Shown here: positions 1-8,652 of the stretch, piece after piece
How positions within the stretch are numbered: position 1 is the first letter of the stretch
Layout: each line of letters opens with the position of its first letter
NCBI GenBank assembly: GCA_050946835.1
Contig: JBMNVN010000001.1
Span: 186,001-250,000 of the forward strand
Direction of reading: 5' to 3'
Source: UBA1447 sp002329225
GTDB lineage: Bacteria; Bacillota; Clostridia; Oscillospirales; Acutalibacteraceae
Length of the DNA: 64,000 nucleotides
Program-made: the position numbers and the translations under genes
Notes under the pieces: model-generated
What the model was told of the DNA's origin: nothing
Databases searched by the model: none
The model's input: only the letters and a program-made list of their open reading frames with translations

Positions 1-73
1 ACTTCAAAGTTACGAGCTCCGGTTCAATGCCGAATTGAGATGCGATAATATTTTGCAGTTTTTCAAATACCAT
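1..73 (-). CDS. acpP: acyl carrier protein (5' part, cut by window edge)
   Basis: The first 24 codons read MVFEKLQNIIASQFGIEPEL followed by VTLK, the typical amphipathic first helix of a type II fatty-acid-synthesis acyl carrier protein. ACP carries the growing acyl chain on a 4'-phosphopantetheine arm; the modified serine (DSL motif) lies beyond the window edge and cannot be checked. The ATG at 73-71 is preceded by a good AGGAGA ribosome-binding site about 8 bases upstream. A strong promoter lies at 157-185. The call rests on a short N-terminus only, but the pattern is characteristic. Confidence 0.8.
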   Translation of the reverse strand, partial: MVFEKLQNIIASQFGIEPELVTLK

Positions 74-156
74 GGGTAAATCTCCTTTTCTGACTGTTTT
101 ATTGTTTTTAGGGGTATAACCCGCCGAAAAATTCAACGGTTTGTTCAACCTAAATG

Positions 157-185
157 ATATTAGGCAAAACCTCAGGTTTTGTCAA
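157..185 (-). promoter_or_regulatory. predicted sigma-A promoter of acpP with palindrome in the spacer
   Basis: On the minus strand there is a perfect -35 (TTGACA, 185-180), a 17-base spacer and a -10 of TAATAT (162-157). The predicted start is near 150, giving a leader of about 77 bases before acpP. The 15-base palindrome AAAACCTGAGGTTTT (166-180) fills most of the spacer and could be an operator for a fatty-acid-synthesis repressor. It does not obviously match the FapR or FabT consensus, so the regulator is unknown. Confidence 0.7.
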
Positions 186-193
186 GTAAAAAC

Positions 194-217
194 AGCGGAT
201 ATTTTACCGCTTTCAAG
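194..217 (-). terminator. weak hairpin upstream of the acpP promoter
   Basis: AGCGG (194-198) pairs with CCGCT (207-211), with an 8-base loop; on the minus strand the stem is followed by GTTTTT. It would sit just before the acpP promoter and could stop transcripts coming from the DUF4838 array. The stem is short, so confidence is low. Confidence 0.3.
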
Positions 218-412
218 ATAAGACCGGATTAACGGGAAAAGATAAATCTTTTGTACTGCGTTGCAGGCGGAACCGTTCCTTCCTTCATGCTTTATGCATT
301 TTTTCTCATAATTCGCTTCAGTTTACACTTTGACGGCAAAAAATATACAGGTTTTTGATTCTCTTTTGGAACATTTTTGACTTTTCTGCTGTAAAGTAAA
401 AAGCCTTGCCAA

Positions 413-442
413 TGTGGAAAACTATGTGGAAACTGTGGAATA
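413..442. promoter_or_regulatory. cluster of three DnaA-box-like 9-mers
   Basis: Three TGTGGA-starting 9-mers occur within 30 bases: TGTGGAAAA (413-421), TGTGGAAAC (425-433) and TGTGGAATA (434-442). The first fits the relaxed DnaA box TGTGNAWAA; the other two differ by one base. The surrounding DNA (about 355-520) is A+T-rich. No replication gene is nearby, so this is not presented as an origin; it may be an accessory DnaA-binding site or chance. Confidence 0.3.
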
Positions 443-679
443 CTCGGCCTTTTTTCCTCAAAAAAAGCAAAAAAGTAAAGATTTTCTTTTTACCGAGGCT
501 TTTTAATTGCTTTTTAGAATAAACCCTCCCGTGAATATCCAAATGTATATACAACCCAAAAGGTTGCAGGAAGCCATGCAAAACTCCATTGTCTGCAACC
601 GGAGTTTAATACACGCAAAGATTTTTTTAAATTCAGCTTATTTGCAAAAACCGAAATCTGCAAAGCTAATTTTCACTAA

Positions 680-717
680 AATACAAAACAACCCCTCCGG
701 GTTATTTGCCGAAGGGG
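680..717 (-). terminator. Rho-independent terminator of the DUF4838 array
   Basis: A 9-base-pair stem (CCCCTTCGG with CCGGAGGGG on the minus strand, one G-U pair, 692-717) with an 8-base loop is followed on the minus strand by TTGTTTTGTATTTT. It starts 26 bases after the stop codon of the last DUF4838 gene and is the only clear terminator seen in the array. Confidence 0.75.
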
Positions 718-742
718 CGTTATGACATTTTTCAGTTATGCT

Positions 743-2629
743 TTAGCGCCAGCAGTTCGGCGGAAGACAGAAATTGGGATTAGCGGAAAAATAATTCAGT
801 TCACTGCAACGAGTTATACCGTATTTCTGATAATCTCCGTATAATGCCTCGTTTTCGCCTCTCCATTCCTCGGGATGCCTTAAACGGGAAAATTCCGATT
901 TCATATTGCAGGCTTTCCAGTAACGCCAGGAGAGTTCGGACATTCTTATATTACGCAGCTGAGTTTCATTTTCGGCAAGTTCGGCAGCCTTTGACCACAA
1001 TTCGTTGCAGTACTCCACTTGATTATCCGTCAGGTTGAAAACCGCCTTTGAGGTGATCGGGCAGTAAATGTACATATAGGAGCCGCAATTACCGCTGTGT
1101 TTAATTGTCATATCGATGTATTCCCGTACATACTGCCAACCTGCACCGTAATAGGCTTTTAGAAACTCGTTCATGGTCTTATCATAGTCCAAATACGGGT
1201 TCCAGAGCAATCTGCACAGCAAATATGCCTTGAGTTCGGCAAATTCCGCATTTGAATCAAAGGCCAAGTGATTACCCTGTTCATAAATGCCTTTAACATT
1301 ATTTTCGGCAAAATACTGCACATTCTTTTGCAACACGGCGAAGTTATTAAAAGGCCCGACAAGATGACTGTAATTGGTCGTGTAATCCCAGATATACAGG
1401 CGGTTGCAGATCTTCTTCCAATCTGTCAGATCTTTATTAAAAACCGCATTCGGTATACAGCCGGGATCATTCAGAGGGTGAGCAAAGCAGCATTCAATAG
1501 AGCATAGGCGGACAATAACATTCGGACGGGGAACAACGTGAGCGGGCGGTTTTCGGGTATACCGATAGGCAAAGGTGTCAATCGCTACATCGGGATACTC
1601 ATCCTTAATCGCATCCGCCACGGCATTGACAAAGCGAATCATTGTACCCGCTTGGGAACCTTCGTAAAGGTCCACCTTCCTGCAGTTTTTGCAAACGCAG
1701 TAGTTAAAATTGTCGTGCTGGGTAAGTGAAACTATTCGAGCCTCGGGGTTTGCCTCAAGCAGTTCTTTAACCTCTTCAATTACAATGCGAAGCACGTCGG
1801 GATTTGTAAGGCAGAGCTGATCCGGCGTTCTTCTCCCCGACAGCACACCCAAAGCATAATATTCGGGATGGTCATCGAAATACTTTGAAGGGGGCATAAT
1901 GCTTGTGGTAAAAGTATGACAAAATCCGCCGGCATAGCCCATATTTCCGCCCTGCTCTTCGGACAATTTTCTATAGACACTGCCGTTTTGACGGTTTGCC
2001 ATACTGTAAAGCTTGTCCCTCGGACTTATCCAGTCCGTTTCACGGTACTCAAAGTAGGGTTTTTGTGTAAAGTTAAGTTCGGCGGGGATTTTCATCTGCG
2101 ATGCCTGAGGTATGTGAATTAGCGTAGATGTAAACCAACGGCAACCCAGAGCCTCCTCAAGAAAGGCGAATACGCCGTAAAGGGTTCCCCGTTTTTCACC
2201 CCCGGCAATTATAACCCGCTCACCGAGCGTCATGACAGTCAGCCCCTCTTCACCGAGAGAGGCTCTGTCAATTGCGTACTCCCCGCTGTCCTCGCGGTTG
2301 GTGCGCCCCACAATAATCTCTTTATCCGAAGCAGGCTCGGTATCGGTAAAAATCGGAATGGTTACGCCGCTAATCTGCCTTAGATAGTCCTGAAGAATTT
2401 CGGCCGCATACTTTTCCGAGGGAGAGCAGCTTTGTCCCCTGATTATTTTGTATTCGCTTTCTCCATTCTGAGCTATGGTCATAGTCGGCCCCGTATAAGG
2501 TTCGACCGTTTCAGGCTCGGGTACAAAAGGTGCTAAAGGCGGGTTTAGCAGATTGCCGATTAGAAGCACTGCGACGGAAACAAAAGATATCAATGCCTTA
2601 ATCAGACGTTTACTTGGCCAAAAACTCAT
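743..2629 (-). CDS. DUF4838 domain protein, array copy 1 (extracellular, membrane-anchored, glycoside-hydrolase-like)
   Basis: Last gene of the array, 628 aa. Residues about 8-28 form an uncleaved-looking signal anchor (RLIKALISF, then a hydrophobic run), followed by a Pro/Glu-rich stalk (about 30-50). Residues about 50-180 resemble the accessory beta-hexosaminidase/alpha-glucuronidase N-terminal domain and include GGEKRGTLYGVFAFLEEALG. The DUF4838 core (about 195-480) carries TQHDNFNYCVC, a CxCxxC cluster (about 311-316), a CC pair (about 380) and a WDYTTN motif; a helical domain rich in Trp/Tyr follows. Known: DUF4838 proteins are related in fold to GH20/GH67-type enzymes, but substrates are mostly undefined. 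The ATG at 2629 is chosen over an upstream GTG (2638) because AGGGATG is then well spaced and the other copies begin at the equivalent place. It pairs with copy 3 in its N-terminal domain. Confidence 0.85.
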   Translation of the reverse strand: MSFWPSKRLIKALISFVSVAVLLIGNLLNPPLAPFVPEPETVEPYTGPTMTIAQNGESEYKIIRGQSCSPSEKYAAEILQDYLRQISGVTIPIFTDTEPASDKEIIVGRTNREDSGEYAIDRASLGEEGLTVMTLGERVIIAGGEKRGTLYGVFAFLEEALGCRWFTSTLIHIPQASQMKIPAELNFTQKPYFEYRETDWISPRDKLYSMANRQNGSVYRKLSEEQGGNMGYAGGFCHTFTTSIMPPSKYFDDHPEYYALGVLSGRRTPDQLCLTNPDVLRIVIEEVKELLEANPEARIVSLTQHDNFNYCVCKNCRKVDLYEGSQAGTMIRFVNAVADAIKDEYPDVAIDTFAYRYTRKPPAHVVPRPNVIVRLCSIECCFAHPLNDPGCIPNAVFNKDLTDWKKICNRLYIWDYTTNYSHLVGPFNNFAVLQKNVQYFAENNVKGIYEQGNHLAFDSNAEFAELKAYLLCRLLWNPYLDYDKTMNEFLKAYYGAGWQYVREYIDMTIKHSGNCGSYMYIYCPITSKAVFNLTDNQVEYCNELWSKAAELAENETQLRNIRMSELSWRYWKACNMKSEFSRLRHPEEWRGENEALYGDYQKYGITRCSELNYFSANPNFCLPPNCWR

Positions 2630-2693
2630 TTTTTTCACATCCCTACTATCTTAATACTATACGGTATTATCCCTATACGAATCCGCACTTAAT

Positions 2694-4574
2694 TTAGCGC
2701 CATTGGTCCGGAGTCTTGCTGAAGTCGGGGTCAGTGGAAAAAAGACTGCTTTCACTACAGCGTGTTATTCCGTATTTTTGATAGTCTCTATATAAAACCT
2801 CATTCTCGCTTATCCAGTTTTTGACCCACCTTAAACGGGAAAACTCCGAACGCCAATTACAGGCTTTCCAGTAACGCCAGGAAAGTTCGGACATTTTTAT
2901 GTTGCGTAACTGTGTCTCGTTTTCGGCGAGTTGAGCAGCTTTTGACCACAAATCATTGCAGTATTCTACTTGATTCGGTGTTAAGATGAAGACGCCCGGA
3001 TGGGTCATATTTTTAAAAATACTCACATGGAAGCCGCATTTACCGCTGTGTTTCATCGTCATATTAATATATTCACGAACATACTGCCAACCCGGGCCGT
3101 AATATGCTTTCAAGAACTCGTTCATGGTCTTATTATAATCCAAATACGGATTCCAAAGCAGTCTGCAAAGCAAATATGCCCTGAGTTCAGCAAACTCCGC
3201 ATTGGAGTCGAAGGCCTTGTAATTACCTTCTTCATAAACGCCCCTGACATTATTCTCGGCAAAATATTGCAAATTCTCCTGCATTACGCCGAAATTGTTA
3301 AAGGGCCCGACGAAGTGACCGTAGTTGGTAGTGTAATCCCAAATATACAGGCGATTACAAATCTTTTTCCAGTCCAACAAATCCTTATTAAAGGCTGCAT
3401 TCTGTTTACATTTAGGGTCATTTAGGGTATGAACAAAACAGCATTCAATAGAGCAGAGGCGGACAATAACATTCGGGCGGGGAACAACATGGGCGGGCGG
3501 TTTTCGGGTATATTGATAGGCAAAAGTATCAATAACCGCATTGGGATACTCGTCTTTAACAGCATCCGCCACGGCATTAACAAATCGAATCATCGTACCC
3601 GCATGGGAACCTTCGTAATCATCTACAGCCTTACAGTTATCACAGACACAGTAGTTTTGATTGTCATGCTGGGTAAGGGAAACTATCTGATCTTTTGGGT
3701 TTGCCGCAAGCAGTTCTTTAACCTCTTCAATTACAATGCGAAGAGTATCGGGGTTTGTTAGACAGAGTTGGTCGGGTGATCTTCTCCCGGTCTTTACACC
3801 TAAAGCGTAGTATTCGGGATGTTCTTCAAAATATTTTGAAGGGTGCATAATGGTTGTAGTAAGGGTATGTGCAAAATTACCCACATAACCCATGTTCCCT
3901 CCCTGCTCTTCGGACAATCTTCTGTAAACATTGCCGTTTTGACGGTTCGCCATACTGTAAAGCTTGTCTCTCGGACTTATCCAGTCAGTTTCACGGTACT
4001 CAAAATAGGGTTTTTGTGTAAAGTTAAGTTCGGCGGGGATTTTCATCTGCGATGCCTGAGGTATGTGAATTAGCGTAGATGTAAACCAACGGCAGCCCAA
4101 AGCCTCTTCAAGAAAAGCGAACACTCCGTAAAGAGTTCCACGTTTTTCACCGCCGGCGATAACAACTCGTTTACCTACAGTCTTAACAATCAGCCCCTCA
4201 TCACCGAGGGAGGCTCTGTCAACGGTGTAGCCTGCAACTCCCTCACGGTTGGTGCGGCCCACAACTATCTCTTTCTCCGTCGAGGGTTCGGCATCGGTGA
4301 AAATCGGAATGGTTACGCCACTTATCTGCCGGAGGTAGTCCTGAAGAACTTCGGCCGCATAGTTTTCCGAGGGAGAGCAGTTTTGCCCACGTATAATTTT
4401 GTATTCACTTTGCCCGTTATCAGCGATAATCATGGTCGGCCCCACTACGGGTTCGATTATTTCAGGCTCGGGTATAAAGGGTTCGGGATTCGCTAAATTG
4501 CTGATTAAAACTACTACGGCGGAAATAAAAGATATCAGTGCCTTAATCAGACGTTTACTTGGCCAAAAACTCAT
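2694..4574 (-). CDS. DUF4838 domain protein, array copy 2
   Basis: A 626-aa paralogue with the same architecture as copy 1: signal anchor, Pro-rich stalk (FIPEPEIIEP), hexosaminidase-domain-2-like N-domain, DUF4838 core with TQHDNQNYCVCDNC, and helical C-domain ending in DQWR. The leader AGAAGGATGTGGAAAA-ATG is almost identical to that of copy 3, so start and ribosome-binding site are secure. Its N-domain is of the VDRASLGDEG / KTVGKRVVIAGG type shared with copies 4-6, whereas the stretch around YFEYRETDWISPRDKLYSMA is shared with copies 1 and 6. This is a mosaic relation rather than a simple tree. The gap to copy 1 is 64 bases, with no terminator seen. Confidence 0.85.
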   Translation of the reverse strand: MSFWPSKRLIKALISFISAVVVLISNLANPEPFIPEPEIIEPVVGPTMIIADNGQSEYKIIRGQNCSPSENYAAEVLQDYLRQISGVTIPIFTDAEPSTEKEIVVGRTNREGVAGYTVDRASLGDEGLIVKTVGKRVVIAGGEKRGTLYGVFAFLEEALGCRWFTSTLIHIPQASQMKIPAELNFTQKPYFEYRETDWISPRDKLYSMANRQNGNVYRRLSEEQGGNMGYVGNFAHTLTTTIMHPSKYFEEHPEYYALGVKTGRRSPDQLCLTNPDTLRIVIEEVKELLAANPKDQIVSLTQHDNQNYCVCDNCKAVDDYEGSHAGTMIRFVNAVADAVKDEYPNAVIDTFAYQYTRKPPAHVVPRPNVIVRLCSIECCFVHTLNDPKCKQNAAFNKDLLDWKKICNRLYIWDYTTNYGHFVGPFNNFGVMQENLQYFAENNVRGVYEEGNYKAFDSNAEFAELRAYLLCRLLWNPYLDYNKTMNEFLKAYYGPGWQYVREYINMTMKHSGKCGFHVSIFKNMTHPGVFILTPNQVEYCNDLWSKAAQLAENETQLRNIKMSELSWRYWKACNWRSEFSRLRWVKNWISENEVLYRDYQKYGITRCSESSLFSTDPDFSKTPDQWR

Positions 4575-4632
4575 TTTTCCACATCCTTCTGAAATTTATT
4601 TTTTTCACATTCTCATGAGGTGCAACCTTTAA

Positions 4633-6516
4633 TTAACGCCATTTGTCCGGAGTTCTGTAGAAATTTGGGGTGGTGGAAAAAAGCTTGCCTTCACTACAGC
4701 GGGTTATTCCATATTTTTGATAGTCATTATACAACGCCTCATTTTCAGATTTCCAACGGAGTTTTAAACGGGAAAATTCAGATTTCATATTGCAGGCTTT
4801 CCAGTAGCGCCAGGAGAGTTCGGACATTTTGATGTTTCGCAACTGAGTTTCATTTTCAGCAAGCTCGGCAGCCTTTGACCACAGGTCATTGCAGTACTCT
4901 ATTTGATTATCCGTCAGTTTGAAGACTCCTTTTTCAGTCATACCGATATAGATGTACATATGCTTACCGCAATTACCGCTTTGGTTAATAGTCATATTAA
5001 TATATTCACGAACATACTGCCAGCCGGGGCCGTAATAGGCTTTCAAGAACTCGTTCATGGTCTTGTCGTAGTCCAGATACGGGTTCCAAAGCAGCCTGCT
5101 CAATAAATAAGCTCTGAGTTCGGCGAACTCCCCATTTGAAGTGGAGGCCATATAGTTGCCTTCTTCATATATGCCCTTGACATTGTTTTCGGCAAAATAC
5201 TGCATGTTCTCTTGCAGCACACCGAAGTTGTTGAAAGGTCCGACAAAATGGGCGTAATTTGTCGTGTAGTCCCAGATGTATATACGGTTGCAGATTTTTT
5301 TCCAATTTGTCAGATCACGGTTAAAGTCTACATTTTCTTTGCAGTCAAGGTCATTCAGCGGATGGGCAAAGCAACATTCAATAGAGCATAGGCGGACTAT
5401 AACATTCGGACGGGGAACGACATGGGCGGGAGGCTTGCGGGTATATTGATAGGCAAAGGTATCAAATGCCACATTCGGATACTCATCTTTAAGCGCATCC
5501 GCCACGGCATTGACAAAGCGAATCATAGTGCCCGAGTGGGAACCCTCGTAATCATCCACCGCTTTGCAGTTTTCGCAAACACAGTAGTTTTGATTGTCGT
5601 GCTGGGTAAGAGAAACTATCGGACCTCTACCGGGATTCGCCGCAAGCAGTTCCCTGACCTCTTCAATTACAATACGGAGAGTATCGGGATTGGTAAGGCA
5701 GAGCTGATCCGGCGACCTTACTCCTGTTCGCGCACCCAAAGCGTAATATTCCGGGTGTTCGTCAAAGTATTTTGAGGGGTTCATAATGCTTGTTGTGAGA
5801 GTGTGGCAAAAACCTCCGACATAGCCAAAATCTCCGCCCTGTTCTTCAGACAATCGTCTGTAACCGTTGGCATTCAGGCGGTTGGCAATACTGTAAAGCT
5901 TGTCATACGGGCTTATCCAGTCCGTCTCCCGGTACTCAAAATATGGTTTTTGTGTAAAGTTAAGTTCGGCGGGAATTTTCATCTGCGATGCCTGAGGTAT
6001 GTGAATAAGGGTTGAGGTAAACCAGCGGCAACCCAGAGCCTCCTCAAGAAAGGCGAATACGCCGTAGAGGGTTCCCCGTTTTTCACCACCGGCAATTATA
6101 ACCCGCTCGCCGAGCGTCATGACAGTCAGCCCCTCTTCACCGAGAGAGGCTCTGTCAATTGCGTACTCCCCGCTGTCCTCGCGGTTGGTGTGTCCCACAA
6201 TAAGCTCTTTATCCGAAGCAGGTTCAACATCGGTGAAAATCGGAATGGTTACACCGCTTATCTGCCGGAGGTAGTTTTGAAGAGTTTCGGCCGCATACTT
6301 TTCCGACGGGGAGCAGTTTTGCCCCCGTATAATTTTGTACTCGCTTTGACCGTTTTGAGCGATGGTAATGGTCGGCCCCGTGTAAGGTTCAACTATTTCA
6401 GGTTCGGGTACAAAAGGCTCCAAAGGCGGGTTTACTAAATTGCCGATTAAAAGCACTAAGGCGGAAATAAAAGAGATTAACGCCTTAATCAACCGTTTGC
6501 TTGGTAAGAAATTCAT
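4633..6516 (-). CDS. DUF4838 domain protein, array copy 3
   Basis: A 627-aa paralogue. Its N-domain DNA (about 5957-6240) is nearly identical to that of copy 1 (about 2067-2340), and both encode EDSGEYAIDRASLGEEGLTV. The central part differs: YDKLYSIANRLNANGY and a GGDFGYVGGFCHTLTTS loop. The core keeps TQHDNQNYCVCENC and IECCF. The C-terminus ends in TPDKWR like copies 4-6. Ribosome-binding site AGAAGGATG precedes the ATG at 6516 by 8 bases. A short A+T-rich spacer (58 bases) separates it from copy 2. Confidence 0.85.
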   Translation of the reverse strand: MNFLPSKRLIKALISFISALVLLIGNLVNPPLEPFVPEPEIVEPYTGPTITIAQNGQSEYKIIRGQNCSPSEKYAAETLQNYLRQISGVTIPIFTDVEPASDKELIVGHTNREDSGEYAIDRASLGEEGLTVMTLGERVIIAGGEKRGTLYGVFAFLEEALGCRWFTSTLIHIPQASQMKIPAELNFTQKPYFEYRETDWISPYDKLYSIANRLNANGYRRLSEEQGGDFGYVGGFCHTLTTSIMNPSKYFDEHPEYYALGARTGVRSPDQLCLTNPDTLRIVIEEVRELLAANPGRGPIVSLTQHDNQNYCVCENCKAVDDYEGSHSGTMIRFVNAVADALKDEYPNVAFDTFAYQYTRKPPAHVVPRPNVIVRLCSIECCFAHPLNDLDCKENVDFNRDLTNWKKICNRIYIWDYTTNYAHFVGPFNNFGVLQENMQYFAENNVKGIYEEGNYMASTSNGEFAELRAYLLSRLLWNPYLDYDKTMNEFLKAYYGPGWQYVREYINMTINQSGNCGKHMYIYIGMTEKGVFKLTDNQIEYCNDLWSKAAELAENETQLRNIKMSELSWRYWKACNMKSEFSRLKLRWKSENEALYNDYQKYGITRCSEGKLFSTTPNFYRTPDKWR

Positions 6517-6572
6517 TTTTCCACATCCTTCTGTTTTTTTATTATTATCACATCATGAGATGTTACTTCTGA

Positions 6573-8474
6573 TTAACGCCATTTATCCGGAGTGCTGTAG
6601 AAATCGGGGTTAGCAGAAAAATAGTTTCCTTCACTACAGCGTATTATACCGTATTTTTGATAATCATTGTACAAGGCCTCATTTTCGGCCCGCCATTCCT
6701 CTTTGGGTCTTAAGCGGGAAAACTCGGAGCGCTTGTTACAGGCCTTCCAGTAACGCCAGGAGAGTTGGGACATTCTAACCCGGCGCAAATGAGTCTCGTT
6801 TTCGGCAAGTTCGGCGGCCTTTGCCCACAAATCGTTGCAGTACACGACCTGTTTAGGCGACAAAATAAATACTCCAGGGTAGTGCATTCTTCTGTAAATG
6901 CTCGTATGGAAGCCGTATTTGCCGGTATGTTTAATCGTCATATCAATATATTCCCGAACATACTGCCAACCTGCACCGTAATAGGCTTTTAGAAACTCGT
7001 TCATGGTCTTATCATAATCCAGATACGGGTTCCAGAGCAACCTGCTAATCAAATAACATCTTAGGTCGGCAAACTCCGCATTGGATTCGTGCGCCGTGTG
7101 GTTGCCTTGTTCAAATACGCCTTTAACATTATTCTCGTTAAAAATCTGTACATTCCTTTGCAGCACACCGAAGTTATTGCAAGGTCCGACATAGTGGGCA
7201 AAATTGGTCGTATAGTCCCACATATACAGTCGGTTACAGATCTTTTTCCAGGCTCTGAGATCCTTATAGAAAGCTATATTATTTGTCGAGTCTTCTATAC
7301 ACAGGGGATCGTCAATAGGGTGAGCAAAGCAGCAGCTTATAGAGCAAAGACGAACGATAACGTTGGGACGGGGAACCGTGTGGGCAGGCGGTTTTTGGGT
7401 ATAGGTATAAGCAAAGGTCTCAAACGCCACATTCGGATACTCATCTTTAAGTGCATCCGCCACGGCATTGACAAAGTGAATCATAGTACCCGAGTGGGAA
7501 CCCTCGTAATCATCCACCGCTTTGCAATTCTCACAAACGCAGTAATTCATGTTGTCATGATGGGTGAGAGAAACTATTTTGCCGTCACTGTTGCCCGACT
7601 CAAGCAGTTCTCTGACCTCTTCGATAACAATACGAAGGGTGTCGGGGTTTGTAAGGCAGAGTTGATCGGGCGACCTTACCCCCGTTACCGCACCCAAGGT
7701 ATAATATTCGGGATGTTCGTCAAAATACTTTGAAGGGTGCATTATAGATGTCGTGAAAGTATGGCAAAACCCGCCTATAAAACCTACATCCCCGCCCTGC
7801 TCTTCGGACAAACTTCTGAAAGTATTGCCGTTAAGGCGGTTCGCAATACTGTAAAGTTTATCATACGCATTCGTCCAGTTCGTATCACGGTACTCAAAAT
7901 AGGGTTTTTGCGTGAAGTTCAGTTCGGCCGGGATTTTCATTTGCGATGCTTGAGGTACATGAATAAGCGTAGGGGTAAACCAGCGGCAACCCAGAGCCTC
8001 CTCAAGAAAGGCGAATACGCCGTAAAGGGTTCCCCGTTTTTCACCCCCGGCAATAACAACACGCTTACCTACGGTCTTGACGGTCAGCCCCTCATCACCG
8101 AGGGACGCTCTGTCAACGGTATAGCCGGCGACTCCCTCACGGTTGGTGCGGCCCACAACTATCTCTTTCTCCGCTGAGGGTTCGGCATCGGTGAAAATTG
8201 GAATAGTTACACCGCTTATCTTCCGGAGGTAGTCCTGAAGAACTTCGGCCGCATACTTTTCCGACGGGGAACAGTTTTGACCACGGATAATTTTGTACTC
8301 GCTTTGACCGTTTTGGGCGATGGTCACGGTCGGCCCCGTGTAAGGTTCGACTATTTCAGGTTCGGGCACAAAGGGTTTTGGAACAGGATTCAATAAGTTG
8401 ATAATCAGAATTACTACTGCGGAAACAAAAGAGATAAACGCCTTAATTAACCGTTTGCCCGGTAGAAAATTCAT
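6573..8474 (-). CDS. DUF4838 domain protein, array copy 4
   Basis: A 633-aa paralogue. Compared with copies 1-3 it has about six extra residues after the conserved CCFAHP motif (reading IDDPLCIEDSTNNIAFYKDL), shared with copy 5 and in similar form with copy 6. The core motif is THHDNMNYCVCENC. Its C-terminal third shares SIYRRMHYPGVFILSPKQV with copy 5. The stalk reads NPVPKPFVPEPEIVEP, as in copies 5 and 6. The ATG at 8474 has an AGAAAGGATG ribosome-binding site. It lies downstream of an unusually long spacer (8475-8652). Confidence 0.85.
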   Translation of the reverse strand: MNFLPGKRLIKAFISFVSAVVILIINLLNPVPKPFVPEPEIVEPYTGPTVTIAQNGQSEYKIIRGQNCSPSEKYAAEVLQDYLRKISGVTIPIFTDAEPSAEKEIVVGRTNREGVAGYTVDRASLGDEGLTVKTVGKRVVIAGGEKRGTLYGVFAFLEEALGCRWFTPTLIHVPQASQMKIPAELNFTQKPYFEYRDTNWTNAYDKLYSIANRLNGNTFRSLSEEQGGDVGFIGGFCHTFTTSIMHPSKYFDEHPEYYTLGAVTGVRSPDQLCLTNPDTLRIVIEEVRELLESGNSDGKIVSLTHHDNMNYCVCENCKAVDDYEGSHSGTMIHFVNAVADALKDEYPNVAFETFAYTYTQKPPAHTVPRPNVIVRLCSISCCFAHPIDDPLCIEDSTNNIAFYKDLRAWKKICNRLYMWDYTTNFAHYVGPCNNFGVLQRNVQIFNENNVKGVFEQGNHTAHESNAEFADLRCYLISRLLWNPYLDYDKTMNEFLKAYYGAGWQYVREYIDMTIKHTGKYGFHTSIYRRMHYPGVFILSPKQVVYCNDLWAKAAELAENETHLRRVRMSQLSWRYWKACNKRSEFSRLRPKEEWRAENEALYNDYQKYGIIRCSEGNYFSANPDFYSTPDKWR

Positions 8475-8652
8475 TTGCTACATCCTTTCTGATTAGTTGT
8501 TTTAAAGTTCTTTCACTAATTCCTTTGTGTTCACAGCCCATTCTTCCAAAAAGCGTTTGCGATTAAAGGATAAAGAAGTCCTGTTCTTAATTGATGCACA
8601 GCAAACGCTAATATTTGACTACCGTTCGCTTCATACCGCATATTTTCTTTGC
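8475..8652. other. long spacer with inverted repeat inside the DUF4838 array
   Basis: The other spacers between array genes are 56-77 bases with the chosen starts; this one is 178. It contains a perfect 9-base inverted repeat, AGCGTTTGC (8552-8560) and GCAAACGCT (8601-8609), with a 40-base interior that can partly pair further (ATTAAG with CTTTAAT). On the minus strand the outer stem is followed by TTTTTGG, so it could be a large-loop terminator, an RNA processing hairpin or the remains of a small insertion. No gene is seen. Confidence 0.5.

Larger units (their letters stand above)
74..742. other. 669-base intergenic region between the DUF4838 array and acpP
   Basis: No convincing gene is present. 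Short open frames on both strands lack ribosome-binding sites and recognisable motifs. It contains the acpP promoter (157-185), a weak hairpin (194-217), DnaA-box-like repeats (413-442), an A+T-rich stretch (about 440-520), an inverted repeat GGTTGCAG / CTGCAACC between about 562 and 600, and the terminator of the DUF4838 array (692-717). Confidence 0.6.

Noticed and set aside
413..442. Interpretation as a chromosomal replication origin
   Set aside because: Only three imperfect boxes and no dnaA, dnaN, gyrB or rpmH nearby; kept as a low-confidence site only.
318..725. Two short open frames in the acpP-side intergenic region
   Set aside because: No ribosome-binding site, biased composition from A+T-rich DNA, no domain; one ends in the array terminator region.
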